NCBI RefSeq assembly: GCF_030696805.1
Contig: NZ_JAUYRO010000034.1
Span: forward strand, 1-64,000
Source: Methyloversatilis sp.
Lineage (GTDB): Bacteria; Pseudomonadota; Gammaproteobacteria; Burkholderiales; Rhodocyclaceae
Direction: 5' to 3'
DNA length: 64,000 nt
In this document: positions 45,763-55,509 of the stretch, piece by piece
Layout: the number at the start of each line of letters is the position of its first letter
Numbering within the stretch: the stretch's first letter is position 1
Made by a program: the position numbers and the translations under genes
The notes under the pieces: generated by a model
What the model saw: only the letters and a program-made list of their open reading frames with translations
Told to the model about the DNA's origin: nothing
The model's database searches: none

Positions 45763-47115
45763 CTAATAGTTCTGACGGGCAAGCGCTGACCCGCGCTTTT
45801 TCCAGGGCCACGGAAGATCAAGGCGACCTCCCTTCAGGAAGCCTTCGGGACGGGTTCTGGACCATTCGTCGTCGGAAAGGCCTGCGAGGCGCCGCTTGAT
45901 GAGCCAGGTTGTCGAGGCGACTGCCACGATCAGCATGTAGTAGTAATCGAAGTATGCGAGACCGAGAAACTGGCCGGCTGTCGCATAGGCGATGAGACTG
46001 ACCTGCACCATACGCATCATGTCGGCCACCCACGAGATGTCCGGCATGCGACGTGCCTGTCGGGCGGACCAGCCGGCACTGAGCCAGGTAAACAATCCCA
46101 GGGTGAAGAACAGCGTCAAACCAATGAAGCCGTGTTCTCCCAGGACTTCGAAGGTAATGCTGTGGACGTCCCGGACATTCGATGGATCGGGCGCGTACAT
46201 GGAGAACGTCAATGACTGCCAGCAATCGAAGCCTCCGCCGAATATTCGGTCCTTGGCCATGTTGAAACTTGTCCACCACGCATTCACACGGCCAATAGCC
46301 GATGCATCCTCGTCGTGCGTCTTGATGGTACCCATGCGCTCATACCATGACTCAGGCATGAAGGCCGCTATCGAAAGCCCCGTCAACGCGATCAGGAATC
46401 CACTGAACAACTTGTTCCGGCTGTTGATCCAGACGAACGCCGTCATTGCCGCCATGCCCAGCAGGGCGCCGCGCGATTGCGTACCTATCGCAGCGAACGC
46501 GGTCAGTACAGTCCATACCGTCATGAAGAGCTTGAGCGGTGGATTGACGACACGCGAACGAACGAAGAACAGCAGAGGCACGGTCATCGCCATGGCCAGA
46601 CCGATTTCGTTGTTGCCCTCGATGAACGTTCCAGGTGGTCCCTGGACACGATTCGAGCCACCTTTCAAGATCGTGAAAATACCGCCCTTGAAACCGTAGA
46701 AGCCGATGGATGCTGCGCACATGCAGATCAAGGCTTCGATGCGGTCGAAGCTGCGCATCAGGATGAGCGCCACGAAGATCATCAACTGAATCTTCAGCAC
46801 TTTTTCCAGTTGTGCGACAGCCACCACTGGATACATTGAAAAGATGGTTGTGACGCACATCCACAGCACGAAAATCAGCAGGACCACCGTTTCCCGGGTC
46901 CAGATTATCTTTTTGATTTCCTTGGAAAAAAGCAGCGCCACGAGCGTGGTCAGCGCGACGATCATCGCGAACGGCAGGTTCAGTGCAAAGCCATAGGCCA
47001 TGCGGTGCGGATTCATCAGGCTGAGCCAGGTGAACAGCAATATGCCCAACCATGGGAAGCGCAGCACGAAAGGCAACACGCCGAAGACGGCGAGCGTGAC
47101 GACGATGTCACGCAT
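45763..47115 (-). CDS. Putative O-glycosylation ligase / polymerase, exosortase A system-associated (TIGR03097-like)
   Basis: A 450-residue polytopic membrane protein with about 11 helices, belonging to the Wzy/WaaL (O-antigen ligase) superfamily. Family features include LSLMNPHRMAYGFALNLPF near the N-terminus, PPGTFIEGNNEIGLAMAM, GTQSRGALLGMAAM and a long periplasmic loop around GRVNAWWTSFNMAKDRIFGGGFDCW. It probably polymerises lipid-linked repeat units or ligates the glycan to a protein or lipid acceptor in the periplasm; no other Wzy-like protein is visible here. First gene of the minus-strand core when read from its 5' neighbours. Confidence 0.93.
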   Translation of the reverse strand: MRDIVVTLAVFGVLPFVLRFPWLGILLFTWLSLMNPHRMAYGFALNLPFAMIVALTTLVALLFSKEIKKIIWTRETVVLLIFVLWMCVTTIFSMYPVVAVAQLEKVLKIQLMIFVALILMRSFDRIEALICMCAASIGFYGFKGGIFTILKGGSNRVQGPPGTFIEGNNEIGLAMAMTVPLLFFVRSRVVNPPLKLFMTVWTVLTAFAAIGTQSRGALLGMAAMTAFVWINSRNKLFSGFLIALTGLSIAAFMPESWYERMGTIKTHDEDASAIGRVNAWWTSFNMAKDRIFGGGFDCWQSLTFSMYAPDPSNVRDVHSITFEVLGEHGFIGLTLFFTLGLFTWLSAGWSARQARRMPDISWVADMMRMVQVSLIAYATAGQFLGLAYFDYYYMLIVAVASTTWLIKRRLAGLSDDEWSRTRPEGFLKGGRLDLPWPWKKRGSALARQNY

Positions 47116-47130
47116 GTCCCACCACCGCGA

Positions 47131-48489
47131 TCACGTCTTCACCTTGCTGATGACATAGCGGAACTTCCCCGATCCCTCGGCCGGAATCTGGTCGACGTGT
47201 TCGACAACGACATCCACCGCACTTCCGAGACGCGCCTGCATACCCGCGCGTATCCGTTCATCACCGTCCTGCGGAAAGTCGTCATCGGTGACGATGCGTA
47301 CGCGCGTGAGTTCGAGACTTTCCTGCTCGATGCGGAAAGCGCTCACGCCGGGCATGTCGCGCACCACGTAGATGAGCGCCAACCCGTGCATCACGGTACC
47401 GTCCTGCGCGACGATGAAGTCCGTGCTGCGGCCTTCGATTTTCTGCAGTACCGGCAGCGTGCGGCCGCAGCCGCAGAGCTGTTCGCCCAGCGTGCCGACA
47501 TCGCCGGTGCGATAGCGGATGAAGGGAAAATCGCCGGTTGCGAGGTGGGTCACCACTATTTCTCCGGACTGGCCGGGCGGCAACACGCGCCCGTGCGCAT
47601 CCACGATTTCGACAATAATGTCTTCGGCGGTGATGTGCATCGATCCATGCGGGCACTGGTGCGCGATGAACCCTGCGTCGCGACCGCCGTAACCGTTCGC
47701 CACAGGGGCGCCGAATACCTGCTCGATCAGTGCCCGCTGATGGTCGTACAGCCGCTCGGACGTCACGAACACCACCTTGATGCCCAGATCGTCCAGCCGC
47801 TCTCCGGTGCGTTGCGCGTAGCGGGCAATGTGCGCGAAAGCCGACGGATAGCCGAACAGCATGCGCGGACGCATCGCGCGAAACTGCTCAATGAAATCGG
47901 CCACTTTCCGGTCCGACATTTCGAAGGCGGGGAACAGTCGGGTACGCATCAGGGCATCGCGCCAGCGGCGGATCCGGTCCTGCGAGCCAAGCTCGATCGG
48001 ACTGCCCCACAGCACCACTTCCGGATCACCGATATCGACGCCCCACCAGCGCGTCGCCCGCCACTTGGCGGCGACATCGCGACTGACACGCTCGGAACCG
48101 ATGAAGAAGATCAGCGGTACGCCGCTTGAGCCACCCGTGTTGAAGCGCACCAGTCCGCGCGCGTCATCGGCCTTGAGCGCCTCCGTGTGCTCGCGGATCA
48201 GCGGCTTGTCGAGAAACGGGAGCCGCTGCAGATCGGCGGTCGACGCGACACTTGCCGGATCGAACCCGATCCGGGCGAACAGATCCCGGTAATACGGCAC
48301 ATGGGAAGCGGCGCGGACAAGCAGGGACCGCAGCCGCTCGACGCGATGCGCTTCGAGCCTTTCGGGCGACCACCATTGCGACTGCTCAAGCGCGCGCCGA
48401 TCAGCCACTGTGGTGTGTCCCTTCAGCTTTTCCTGCAGCGGAAAAATGACCGAAGAGATTAAATTCGGGAAGCGCCGCGCCTGTGCCAT
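47131..48489 (-). CDS. Phenylacetate-CoA ligase family protein (CapK/PaaK-like)
   Basis: A 452-residue adenylate-forming enzyme. The nucleotide loop is VRFNTGGSSGVPLIFF, and PRMLFGYPSAFAHIA, PVANGYGGRDAGFIAHQC and FPFIRYRTGDVGTLGEQLCGCGRTLP follow, all typical of the CapK/PaaK group found in capsule loci. The acid it activates is unknown; in EPS clusters it may supply an acyl or amino-acyl group for sugar decoration. I chose the ATG at 48489 (MAQARRFPN), although it lacks a clear ribosome binding site; a GTG at 48546 is possible. Confidence 0.88.
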   Translation of the reverse strand: MAQARRFPNLISSVIFPLQEKLKGHTTVADRRALEQSQWWSPERLEAHRVERLRSLLVRAASHVPYYRDLFARIGFDPASVASTADLQRLPFLDKPLIREHTEALKADDARGLVRFNTGGSSGVPLIFFIGSERVSRDVAAKWRATRWWGVDIGDPEVVLWGSPIELGSQDRIRRWRDALMRTRLFPAFEMSDRKVADFIEQFRAMRPRMLFGYPSAFAHIARYAQRTGERLDDLGIKVVFVTSERLYDHQRALIEQVFGAPVANGYGGRDAGFIAHQCPHGSMHITAEDIIVEIVDAHGRVLPPGQSGEIVVTHLATGDFPFIRYRTGDVGTLGEQLCGCGRTLPVLQKIEGRSTDFIVAQDGTVMHGLALIYVVRDMPGVSAFRIEQESLELTRVRIVTDDDFPQDGDERIRAGMQARLGSAVDVVVEHVDQIPAEGSGKFRYVISKVKT

Positions 48490-48560
48490 CAATGAGGAAA
48501 TGTGGATTGTTCGGGCCCGCTGCCGGGCGGAGAAAAACCGCCGCACCGGGAGGACGAAGA

Positions 48561-49667
48561 CTACCTTTTGTCGGGCCTGCGGTCTGTGGCTGGCAGCACG
48601 GTGCTGTAGGTATCGGCCAGGCGCCGGCGCACCGCTGGCCAGGAAAACTGTGCGACGTGCGCCAGCCCGGCTTCGTGCAGTCGATGGACCAGCCCGTCGG
48701 TGGTGAACAGCCGGATCAGCGCGTCGGACATGGCCTGCGGATCACCGGACGGCACCAGAAGCGCAGTTCGACCATCTTCCACGAGGAAGGGCACGCCGCC
48801 GACATCGGTGCTGACGACAGGTACGCCGCAAGCGAGGGCTTCGAGCACCGAGTTGGGCGTGTTGTCCACACGGGACGGATTGATCATCACGTCCGCACTT
48901 CCATACAGGGCGACCACGCGATCCCGGTCGAGACGGCCGGCGAAAACGATGGATTCACGCAGTCCGAGTTCGAGTGCAAGCGCTTCGAGCCGTGATCTTT
49001 CCGGTCCTTCACCCGCGAGCGTCAGATGCGCCCCGGGGAATTGCCGGCGAAACAGAGCGAGTGCACGAATGGCTGTTTCGTTATCGTAGATCGCTTCGAG
49101 ATTGCGGGTGACCACCAGGTGCGGAGCGGTACCGCTCGGACGGGGCGGTGTCGACAAGAAGCGCTCGACATCAACGGCGTTCGGCAGGATGGTGGCCGTC
49201 ATGCCGAAACGCCCGAAAACACCCTGCAGGAATCCGGATGGCACGGCCAGAAGGGCCGCCTTTGCCATGGTCAGTCTGACCAGGGCGGCGTGCTTCATGA
49301 GAAAGGGTTCAGCCTCGCCGCCGCGATAATTCACGATGACAGGGCAAGCACGCAGCCAGCCGATCCAGATGGCGGGTGCCGCGAAAAGGTGCCACGACCA
49401 ACCGGAGTTGGCCATGACATGCATGACGTCGTTGCGAGCGGCAGCGCGCCACAACGCAGCGAGGTAGGGCAGCAAACGCGCGATGGCGCGGACGCCCGGC
49501 AGGCCGCCGAGCCAGGCCGGCCGGTAGGGCGCGTTGGTCTGGACCAGTTCGACCTTTGCGCCCTCCAGGGCAAGCTTGTCGGCCAGCTGACGTGTCTGGT
49601 TTGCCATGCCGCCCGCCGGTGGGGGCAACGGCCCGACCAGCATCAGCCGCAGACCGTCGAAGCTCAT
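48561..49667 (-). CDS. Glycosyltransferase family 4
   Basis: A 368-residue GT-B enzyme: LMLVGPLPPPAGGMANQTRQLA at the N-terminus, VIVNYRGGEAEPF, a hinge with ILPNAVDVERF, LTLAGEGPERSRLEAL and INPSRVDNTPNSVLEALACGVP. ATG at 49667 overlaps the stop of the upstream TIGR04063-type gene (ATGA). It is the variable partner in a run of XrtA-type transferases. Confidence 0.95.
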   Translation of the reverse strand: MSFDGLRLMLVGPLPPPAGGMANQTRQLADKLALEGAKVELVQTNAPYRPAWLGGLPGVRAIARLLPYLAALWRAAARNDVMHVMANSGWSWHLFAAPAIWIGWLRACPVIVNYRGGEAEPFLMKHAALVRLTMAKAALLAVPSGFLQGVFGRFGMTATILPNAVDVERFLSTPPRPSGTAPHLVVTRNLEAIYDNETAIRALALFRRQFPGAHLTLAGEGPERSRLEALALELGLRESIVFAGRLDRDRVVALYGSADVMINPSRVDNTPNSVLEALACGVPVVSTDVGGVPFLVEDGRTALLVPSGDPQAMSDALIRLFTTDGLVHRLHEAGLAHVAQFSWPAVRRRLADTYSTVLPATDRRPDKR

Positions 49668-50878
49668 GCGGCGGCAGCTCTCCGCAGGGCGCCGTATACA
49701 TCGCTATAGCGCGCAACGGAAGCCTTCCATGTGCGCTCGTTCTCGACGAATCGTCGGCCGGCCGCCCGCAGCTGGGGCCAGCTTTCGTGCATGCCGAGCA
49801 GCCGCAGCACGCTGCGTGCGAGATCGTCGGCGTCACCGGCCCGAAACAGGATGCCGGTCTCGCCGTCGCGAATGAGTTCGCGGTGGCCACCGACATCGGA
49901 TGCCACCAGCAGCCGTCCCTGGGCCATCGCCTCGAGCGGCTTGAGCGGTGTGACGAGCTCGGTCAGGCGCATCGAATGGCGCGGATAGACCAGCACATCG
50001 ACCAGGTTGTAGTAGCGCTGCACATCGGCGTGCGGTACCCGGCCGGTGAAGATCACGTGTTTCTGCAGACCGAGGTCCCGGGCGAGTTGCTTCAGGTTGG
50101 CTTCCTGCGGGCCGCCGCCAGTCAGCAGCAGGGCGACATCGGGTGCCATTTCGAGGATGGCCGGCAGCGCGCGCAGCAGCAGGTCCAGCCCCTCGTAGGC
50201 GTAGAAGGAGCCGATGAAGCCAAGCACGCGTTTGCCGACCACCCCGAGTTCGGCGCGCAGCGCCTCGTCGCCCGGGACGCCGAAAGCGAAATTCTCGACA
50301 TCGACCGCATTGGGAATGACGGTGATCTTCGATGCGGGTATGCCCCGCCCGGCGAGATCGAGCCGCAAGCCCTCGCAGATGGTCGTGACCGCATCGACTG
50401 CACGCACGGCACGCGTTTCCATCGCGCGGGTGGCGCGATAACGCAGGCTGCCTTCGGTGGTGGTGCCGTGATCGACAGCCGCATCTTCCCAGAAGGCGCG
50501 TATTTCGTAGACCACGGGGATGCCCAGTTGCCGGCCGACGCGCAGTGCCGGAAAGGCATTCAGCACCGGTGAGTGCGCGTGCAGCACATCGGGCCTGATG
50601 TCGCTCGCGACCTCGAGCAGACGCTGTTCCAGCGCACGCATCTGTGCGCGCTCGCGCAGCACCGGTACGCGTTCGAGCGTGCCTGGCGACCACGGTGTGC
50701 GGTGAAAGATCAATCCGTCGACGTCTTCCACCAGCGGCCCGGGCGCTGTGTGCTTGACGCCGGTGACGTGGTGCGTATCCCAGCCCAGTTTGCGCTGCTC
50801 GCGCAGGATGGCGGCGGTACGGAACGTGTAGCCGCTGTGCAGCGGAATGGAGTGATCAAGCACGTGCAGGATGCGCAT
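49664..50878 (-). CDS. XrtA/PEP-CTERM system glycosyltransferase (TIGR04063-like)
   Basis: A 404-residue GT4 enzyme of the exosortase-associated Daro_2409 type. The N-terminus ILHVLDHSIPLHSGYTFRT is characteristic of the family. VLHAHSPVLNAFPALR, ITVIPNAVDVENFAFG, VLGFIGSFYAYEGLDLLLR and VYPRHSMRLTELVTPLKPLEAMAQG follow. It lies 13 bases downstream of the amidotransferase stop, in the same order as in many XrtA loci, and its own stop overlaps the next gene. Confidence 0.95.
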   Translation of the reverse strand: MRILHVLDHSIPLHSGYTFRTAAILREQRKLGWDTHHVTGVKHTAPGPLVEDVDGLIFHRTPWSPGTLERVPVLRERAQMRALEQRLLEVASDIRPDVLHAHSPVLNAFPALRVGRQLGIPVVYEIRAFWEDAAVDHGTTTEGSLRYRATRAMETRAVRAVDAVTTICEGLRLDLAGRGIPASKITVIPNAVDVENFAFGVPGDEALRAELGVVGKRVLGFIGSFYAYEGLDLLLRALPAILEMAPDVALLLTGGGPQEANLKQLARDLGLQKHVIFTGRVPHADVQRYYNLVDVLVYPRHSMRLTELVTPLKPLEAMAQGRLLVASDVGGHRELIRDGETGILFRAGDADDLARSVLRLLGMHESWPQLRAAGRRFVENERTWKASVARYSDVYGALRRAAAA

Positions 50879-50891
50879 CTCGGTGGAGTCC

Positions 50892-52805
50892 TCAGGCGGC
50901 GTCGCGCAGGGTTTGACGCTCCTGATTGCGCAGGAAGGCGTCGAACATCAGCAGGGTCCACAGCGACGCACTGTAGTCGCTGCGTCCGGACTGATGCGCG
51001 TCCACCAGATGTTCCAGATACGGGCGATTGAACCAGCCGGTATCGGCCAGCCGGCTGCCGAGCACCGCGTCACGCACCCGCTGCTTCAGCGGACCGCGGA
51101 ACCAGCGCGCGAGAGGCACCGAAAAGCCCATCTTCGGGCGATACATGATGTCGTGCGGCAGATGCGGTTCAAGCGACTTCTTCAGCAGGTACTTGCCTTC
51201 CTGTCCGCGGATCTTCAGCGATGCAGGCAGCGTGGCCAGCCATTCCACCAGCGGGTGATCCATCAGCGGTTCGCGCACTTCGAGCGAATGCGCCATGCTC
51301 GCGCGGTCGACCTTGGTGTTGATGTCGCCCACCAGATAGGTGTTCAGATCAAGGTACTGCACCAGCGACAGCGGCTCGTCAGATCGGTGGCGCGCCGCGT
51401 GGCGGTGGAATACCTCCACGGCGTTGTAGCCGCCGAGTTCCGACTTCATGCGCGCACTGAACAGTTGCCTGCGCATCGGATCGCGCAGGATGGAAACAGA
51501 GTGGAAATAGGCTTCGACGGACGTGCGGGCCAGCGATTCAAAGGTGCTCTTGGCGCGGAACACGCGCGGCGCCCAGTCGGCCTTCGGATAGAGCTGGCCG
51601 AGCGTGCCGAAAAGCGGGCGGCGCACGCCCAGCGGCAGCCGCGAGCGCAGCTGTTCTTCCATCATGTGCAGCCGGTAGCGGCGATAGCCACCGAAGCTTT
51701 CGTCACCGCCATCGCCTGAAAGTGCAACAGTCACGTGCTTGCGTGCAAGCTGACAAACGCGATAGGTCGGCAGCGCCGAACTGTCGGCGTACGGCTCGTC
51801 ATAGAGCCAGGCCAGCGTGTCGATGAGATCGAAGTCGTCGGATGCGACCATTTCGACGCGATGATTGGTGTGGTAGCGGTCAGCCACCTGCTGGGCGAAG
51901 CGCGATTCGTCGAACGCCGGATCGTCGAAGGCGATGGCACAGGTATTGACGGGCGCGTCCGACGCCTGGGCCATCATCGCGACCACGGCACTCGAATCGA
52001 CACCACCCGACAGGAATGCACCGAGCGGCACTTCGGAAATCATGCGCAGGCCGACCGACTCGCGCAGGCGGCGGATCAGTTCTTCCTCCGCTTCCACCGC
52101 GTCGATCGCAATGACCGAGCCGAAATCCACGTCCCAGTAGCGACGCGGCGCCGGCGCCACTTCACCGCGCCGGATGCACAGACTGTGTGCCGGTTCCAGC
52201 TTGAACGCCTGGCGATAGATGGTGCGCGGATCGGCGACATAGCCGAGTGCGAAGTATTCCTCGACCGCATGCGGATCGAGCGCGAGCGACAGACCGCCAT
52301 GCGCGGTCAGGGCCTTCAGCTCCGATCCGAAGATGAGCTGGCCGTCCGGCAGCAAGGCATAGAAGAGCGGCTTGACGCCGAGCCGGTCGCGCGCCAGGAA
52401 AAGCGTACCGGTGTTGCGGTCGAACAGCGCAAACGCGAACATGCCGCGAAAGCGCTGCACGCAGTCTTCGCCCCACTGTTCCCACGCATGCACGATCACT
52501 TCGGTATCGCTGCGCGTGCGGAAGGTATGTCCCAGCGCCGTCAGTTCGGGTATCAGCGACTGGAAATTGTAGATCTCGCCGTTGAACACGACGATGACCG
52601 ATCCGTCTTCGTTGGCCAGCGGCTGCTGGCCGCTCGCGACGTCGATGATGGACAGGCGGCGATGCCCGAGCCCGACACCGGGCTCGATGTGCAGGTCGCC
52701 TTCGTCCGGGCCGCGGTGATGCTGCGACTCGTTCATCCGGTGCAGTACATCACGCGCAATGTCGCGACGGTTGCGCGTGTCGAAAATGCCAACGAAACCG
52801 CACAT
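50892..52805 (-). CDS. XrtA/PEP-CTERM system amidotransferase (asparagine-synthetase type, TIGR03108-like)
   Basis: A 637-residue glutamine-dependent amidotransferase. The N-terminus MCGFVGIFDTR exposes the catalytic cysteine after Met removal, with HHRGPDEGD and NGEIYNFQSLIPEL in the glutaminase domain. The synthetase half has the PP-loop GAFLSGGVDSSAVVAMMAQ and SGDGGDESFGGYRRYR. It is intact in both sites, unlike the two paralogues of the accessory island. It is thought to amidate a sugar acid or an amino-acid decoration of the EPS; this is inferred from co-occurrence. Confidence 0.96.
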   Translation of the reverse strand: MCGFVGIFDTRNRRDIARDVLHRMNESQHHRGPDEGDLHIEPGVGLGHRRLSIIDVASGQQPLANEDGSVIVVFNGEIYNFQSLIPELTALGHTFRTRSDTEVIVHAWEQWGEDCVQRFRGMFAFALFDRNTGTLFLARDRLGVKPLFYALLPDGQLIFGSELKALTAHGGLSLALDPHAVEEYFALGYVADPRTIYRQAFKLEPAHSLCIRRGEVAPAPRRYWDVDFGSVIAIDAVEAEEELIRRLRESVGLRMISEVPLGAFLSGGVDSSAVVAMMAQASDAPVNTCAIAFDDPAFDESRFAQQVADRYHTNHRVEMVASDDFDLIDTLAWLYDEPYADSSALPTYRVCQLARKHVTVALSGDGGDESFGGYRRYRLHMMEEQLRSRLPLGVRRPLFGTLGQLYPKADWAPRVFRAKSTFESLARTSVEAYFHSVSILRDPMRRQLFSARMKSELGGYNAVEVFHRHAARHRSDEPLSLVQYLDLNTYLVGDINTKVDRASMAHSLEVREPLMDHPLVEWLATLPASLKIRGQEGKYLLKKSLEPHLPHDIMYRPKMGFSVPLARWFRGPLKQRVRDAVLGSRLADTGWFNRPYLEHLVDAHQSGRSDYSASLWTLLMFDAFLRNQERQTLRDAA

Positions 52806-52819
52806 GCAGGAAGGTCCGA

Positions 52820-53965
52820 TCAGAGAGTGGATGCGTCAGGGCAACTTTGGCTGCCCGACAGCGTGAGATAGGTATTACGGTAAGCCGCAACCATCGCTTC
52901 AATGCTAAAGGACGACTCGATTCGCTGCCGTGATGCACTGCCGTGAGCGGCGAGCAGCGAGGGTTTGGCCGCGTAATCGATAATGATCGAAGAAAGGGTG
53001 GCAATGTCGCCGGGGGCGAACAGACGTCCGTTGACGGTCTCGTCAACCAGTTCCGGCGTGCCGCCAACCCGGGTCGACACGATGGGCAGGCCACACGCCA
53101 TGGCTTCGAGAATCGTGTTCGAAATGCCTTCGCCCAGCGAGGGCAGCACGAACAGATCGAAGCACGTCATCAGTGCAGGAATATCGCTGCGTTCGCCGGG
53201 AAACCACACCTGTGCAGCCAGTCCGGCTTCGTCGACCATCCGTTGGCAGGGCTCTCGGGCAACGCCGTCGCCGATGATCACCAGCCGCAGCGCATCGCCG
53301 CCCGGCTGCGCACAGGCGCTGATGAAGGCAGACACCAGCGTTGGATAATCCTTCACGCCGACCATGCGTCCCACGCTGCCGATGACGAAGCAGTCCTGCC
53401 GGAAGCTATCCGGCAAAAGGTCCCGCACTTTGACGGTGGGCGGGCAGAAGCGCTGCTTGTCGACGCCGTTGTAGATCTGCGTCACACGTGTTGCATCGAC
53501 GCCGATGACGTCAACGAGCCAGTGCTGCAGATCGCGACTGACTGTCAGATAGCGGTGGACGAAGGGGCGGGCGATGCGGCGCAGGCGGTTGTAGCGCGCA
53601 TTGCTGCCATCGAGGTCGAACACGTCGCGGCCATGCTCGCCATGCACTCGTATCGGCACCCCGGCCAGCCAGCCCACAAGCACACCTTCGATCGCAGACA
53701 GGTTGCGGGTGTGCAGGATATCGGGGCGAAGCGCGCGCAGCGTGCGCCACAGGCGGAAGTAATGTGCCGGATCCTTGCCCGGCTTTTTCTTCACGTCGTG
53801 GAAGATCACGCGACCTGGACGGATGCGCTCCGCAAAATGGGAATGCCCCTGCAGGCACACCACATGGTGCTCGAAGTCGCCCTCGGGGAAATTGTTGAGC
53901 AGGTTGACCATGCCGTTCTCGAGGCCACCTGTGCCGAAATGATGAACGACATGGACGATTCGCAT
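52820..53965 (-). CDS. XrtA/PEP-CTERM system glycosyltransferase (TIGR03088-like)
   Basis: A 381-residue GT4 enzyme with IVHVVHHFGTGGLENGMVNLL at the N-terminus, PIRVHGEHGRDVFDLDG, IYNGVDKQRFCPP, VIGSVGRMVGVKDYPTLV and FVLPSLGEGISNTILEAMACGLP. The ATG at 53965 overlaps the xrtA stop (TGATG); a GTG one codon earlier is also in frame. It acts in cytoplasmic repeat-unit assembly. Confidence 0.95.
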   Translation of the reverse strand: MRIVHVVHHFGTGGLENGMVNLLNNFPEGDFEHHVVCLQGHSHFAERIRPGRVIFHDVKKKPGKDPAHYFRLWRTLRALRPDILHTRNLSAIEGVLVGWLAGVPIRVHGEHGRDVFDLDGSNARYNRLRRIARPFVHRYLTVSRDLQHWLVDVIGVDATRVTQIYNGVDKQRFCPPTVKVRDLLPDSFRQDCFVIGSVGRMVGVKDYPTLVSAFISACAQPGGDALRLVIIGDGVAREPCQRMVDEAGLAAQVWFPGERSDIPALMTCFDLFVLPSLGEGISNTILEAMACGLPIVSTRVGGTPELVDETVNGRLFAPGDIATLSSIIIDYAAKPSLLAAHGSASRQRIESSFSIEAMVAAYRNTYLTLSGSQSCPDASTL

Positions 53966-55509
53966 CACGGCGATACGGCCTTGTCGATCGTCGGTTCGAG
54001 CAAGGCCGCGAATTCGCGCAGCAGCGCCTGGGACTTTGCCCGGTCTCCGGATTGCGGCGTGTAGAGCACGACCCCGTAGCCCGAATCATCACGGGTCAGC
54101 AACAGGTTGCGTGCGAAAAGCAGCTTTGCGATGACGCCGTTCGCAGTCGGCGTGTCGCCCACCACGTACCAGTCGTGGATGAGCAAGCGCAGGCGTGACG
54201 AGCGCAGTTCCGTCTCACGCAGCGCATGCGGCGAATTCGAAACGATGCGCTCGCCGACGTTCGACCACACGTCATGCTCCTGTTCGATCATGTAATTGCC
54301 GGAGTTGATCAGTTCGGCATCCTGACGCTGCCGTCCGTACCACGCGAGATGGACGACGATCACTTCGTCGTTGCGGCGGTACTGCAGCGTGTTTTCACGG
54401 TCGGGATTCTGGAACGTCGGACGCCAGTCGGTCAGCGCCGCCCCCTCATCCAGCGTCCAGCCCGCACCCGGCTCGACCGGCAGAGCCAATCCGGGCAGCG
54501 GCGGCAGCGGACGCTGCGCGAGTTGAGCCACATAGAGCAGCGGACCCGCCAACAGTGCTGCAGCGGCGATGCCGACTGCCGCTGTCCGGAGCGTCGACAC
54601 CGGTCGCCACGCGGCCGAACCGGCTTGCGGCGGAACATCCTCTGCCTCGCGTTCCTGCCAGAAGGATCCGACCCAGAACAACAGCAGCATGATTACGCCG
54701 AAGAACACCCAGCCGTAGATGATGTGATCGACGCCGGTGGCGATCTTCATGTCGGAGTAGTGGGCGAGCAGCACGATCATCAGCGCCCGGAAACCGTTGG
54801 CGATCACCGGAACGACAAAGGACGCAACGATGAAGGCTGCGCGCCGCCAAATGGAGCGATAACTCACATAGGCGAACAGCGCGCCGACGGTGACCGACGA
54901 AATGAGGTATCGCAGGCCGCTGCACGCCTCGACCACAGACCAGCTGCCTGAGGGCAGTTCGAAGAAGGTGCCTTCGCGGTAGACCGGGAAGTTCAGCAGC
55001 TGCAGCGCACCCACGGTGAAGTCCGCCGTGAAATTCATCAGCGGCAGCATCAGGTTCTCGCCCATCGGCACGCCGAGGAACAGGAAGGCCAGCGGATAGG
55101 CGATCACCCACGCAATGCGCCAGCCCAGCACGGCGATGACCAGAGCCGGAATCGACGCAACGAAAGCAAGCTGGCGCACCACCTGCACACCAGCGACCTC
55201 CGCTGCCAGCCAGCCTGCGAGACTGAGCGCGAGTGCGGCCAGCCCCCAGAAACACGGCTGCGGCGACACGTTCGACAGCGCCACCCGTTTGCGCCAGACC
55301 AGCCAGGCAAAGATGGGCACCACCAGAAGGCCATGCGCGAAGGTTTCGGATCGCAGCCAGATTTCGGCCATGGAACTGGCCGTGTCCCAGTACAGGGCAA
55401 GCAGAACCGCGAGCAGCAGCACAAACAGCGGGCCCGCGCTGCGCCACGCACCGGTGACCGGGCGCACTTCAGCCACGGGATTGGAGGATGCCGGGTTCAG
55501 CATTGACAT
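53965..55509 (-). CDS. xrtA: Exosortase A with C-terminal EpsI domain
   Basis: The archaeal/bacterial sortase-like transpeptidase that processes PEP-CTERM proteins at the inner membrane. The polytopic part (about 25-285) has the catalytic triad Cys196 in VVEACSGLRYL, Arg241 in NGFRALMIV and His262 in GVDHIIYGWVFF. A C-terminal EpsI domain (about 305-510) is fused, as in XrtA of many Betaproteobacteria. The ATG at 55509 (MSMLNPASSN) has AAGGA upstream and gives 514 residues; it lies 41 bases inside the upstream transferase gene. No PEP-CTERM substrate gene is in the window. Confidence 0.97.
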   Translation of the reverse strand: MSMLNPASSNPVAEVRPVTGAWRSAGPLFVLLLAVLLALYWDTASSMAEIWLRSETFAHGLLVVPIFAWLVWRKRVALSNVSPQPCFWGLAALALSLAGWLAAEVAGVQVVRQLAFVASIPALVIAVLGWRIAWVIAYPLAFLFLGVPMGENLMLPLMNFTADFTVGALQLLNFPVYREGTFFELPSGSWSVVEACSGLRYLISSVTVGALFAYVSYRSIWRRAAFIVASFVVPVIANGFRALMIVLLAHYSDMKIATGVDHIIYGWVFFGVIMLLLFWVGSFWQEREAEDVPPQAGSAAWRPVSTLRTAAVGIAAAALLAGPLLYVAQLAQRPLPPLPGLALPVEPGAGWTLDEGAALTDWRPTFQNPDRENTLQYRRNDEVIVVHLAWYGRQRQDAELINSGNYMIEQEHDVWSNVGERIVSNSPHALRETELRSSRLRLLIHDWYVVGDTPTANGVIAKLLFARNLLLTRDDSGYGVVLYTPQSGDRAKSQALLREFAALLEPTIDKAVSP

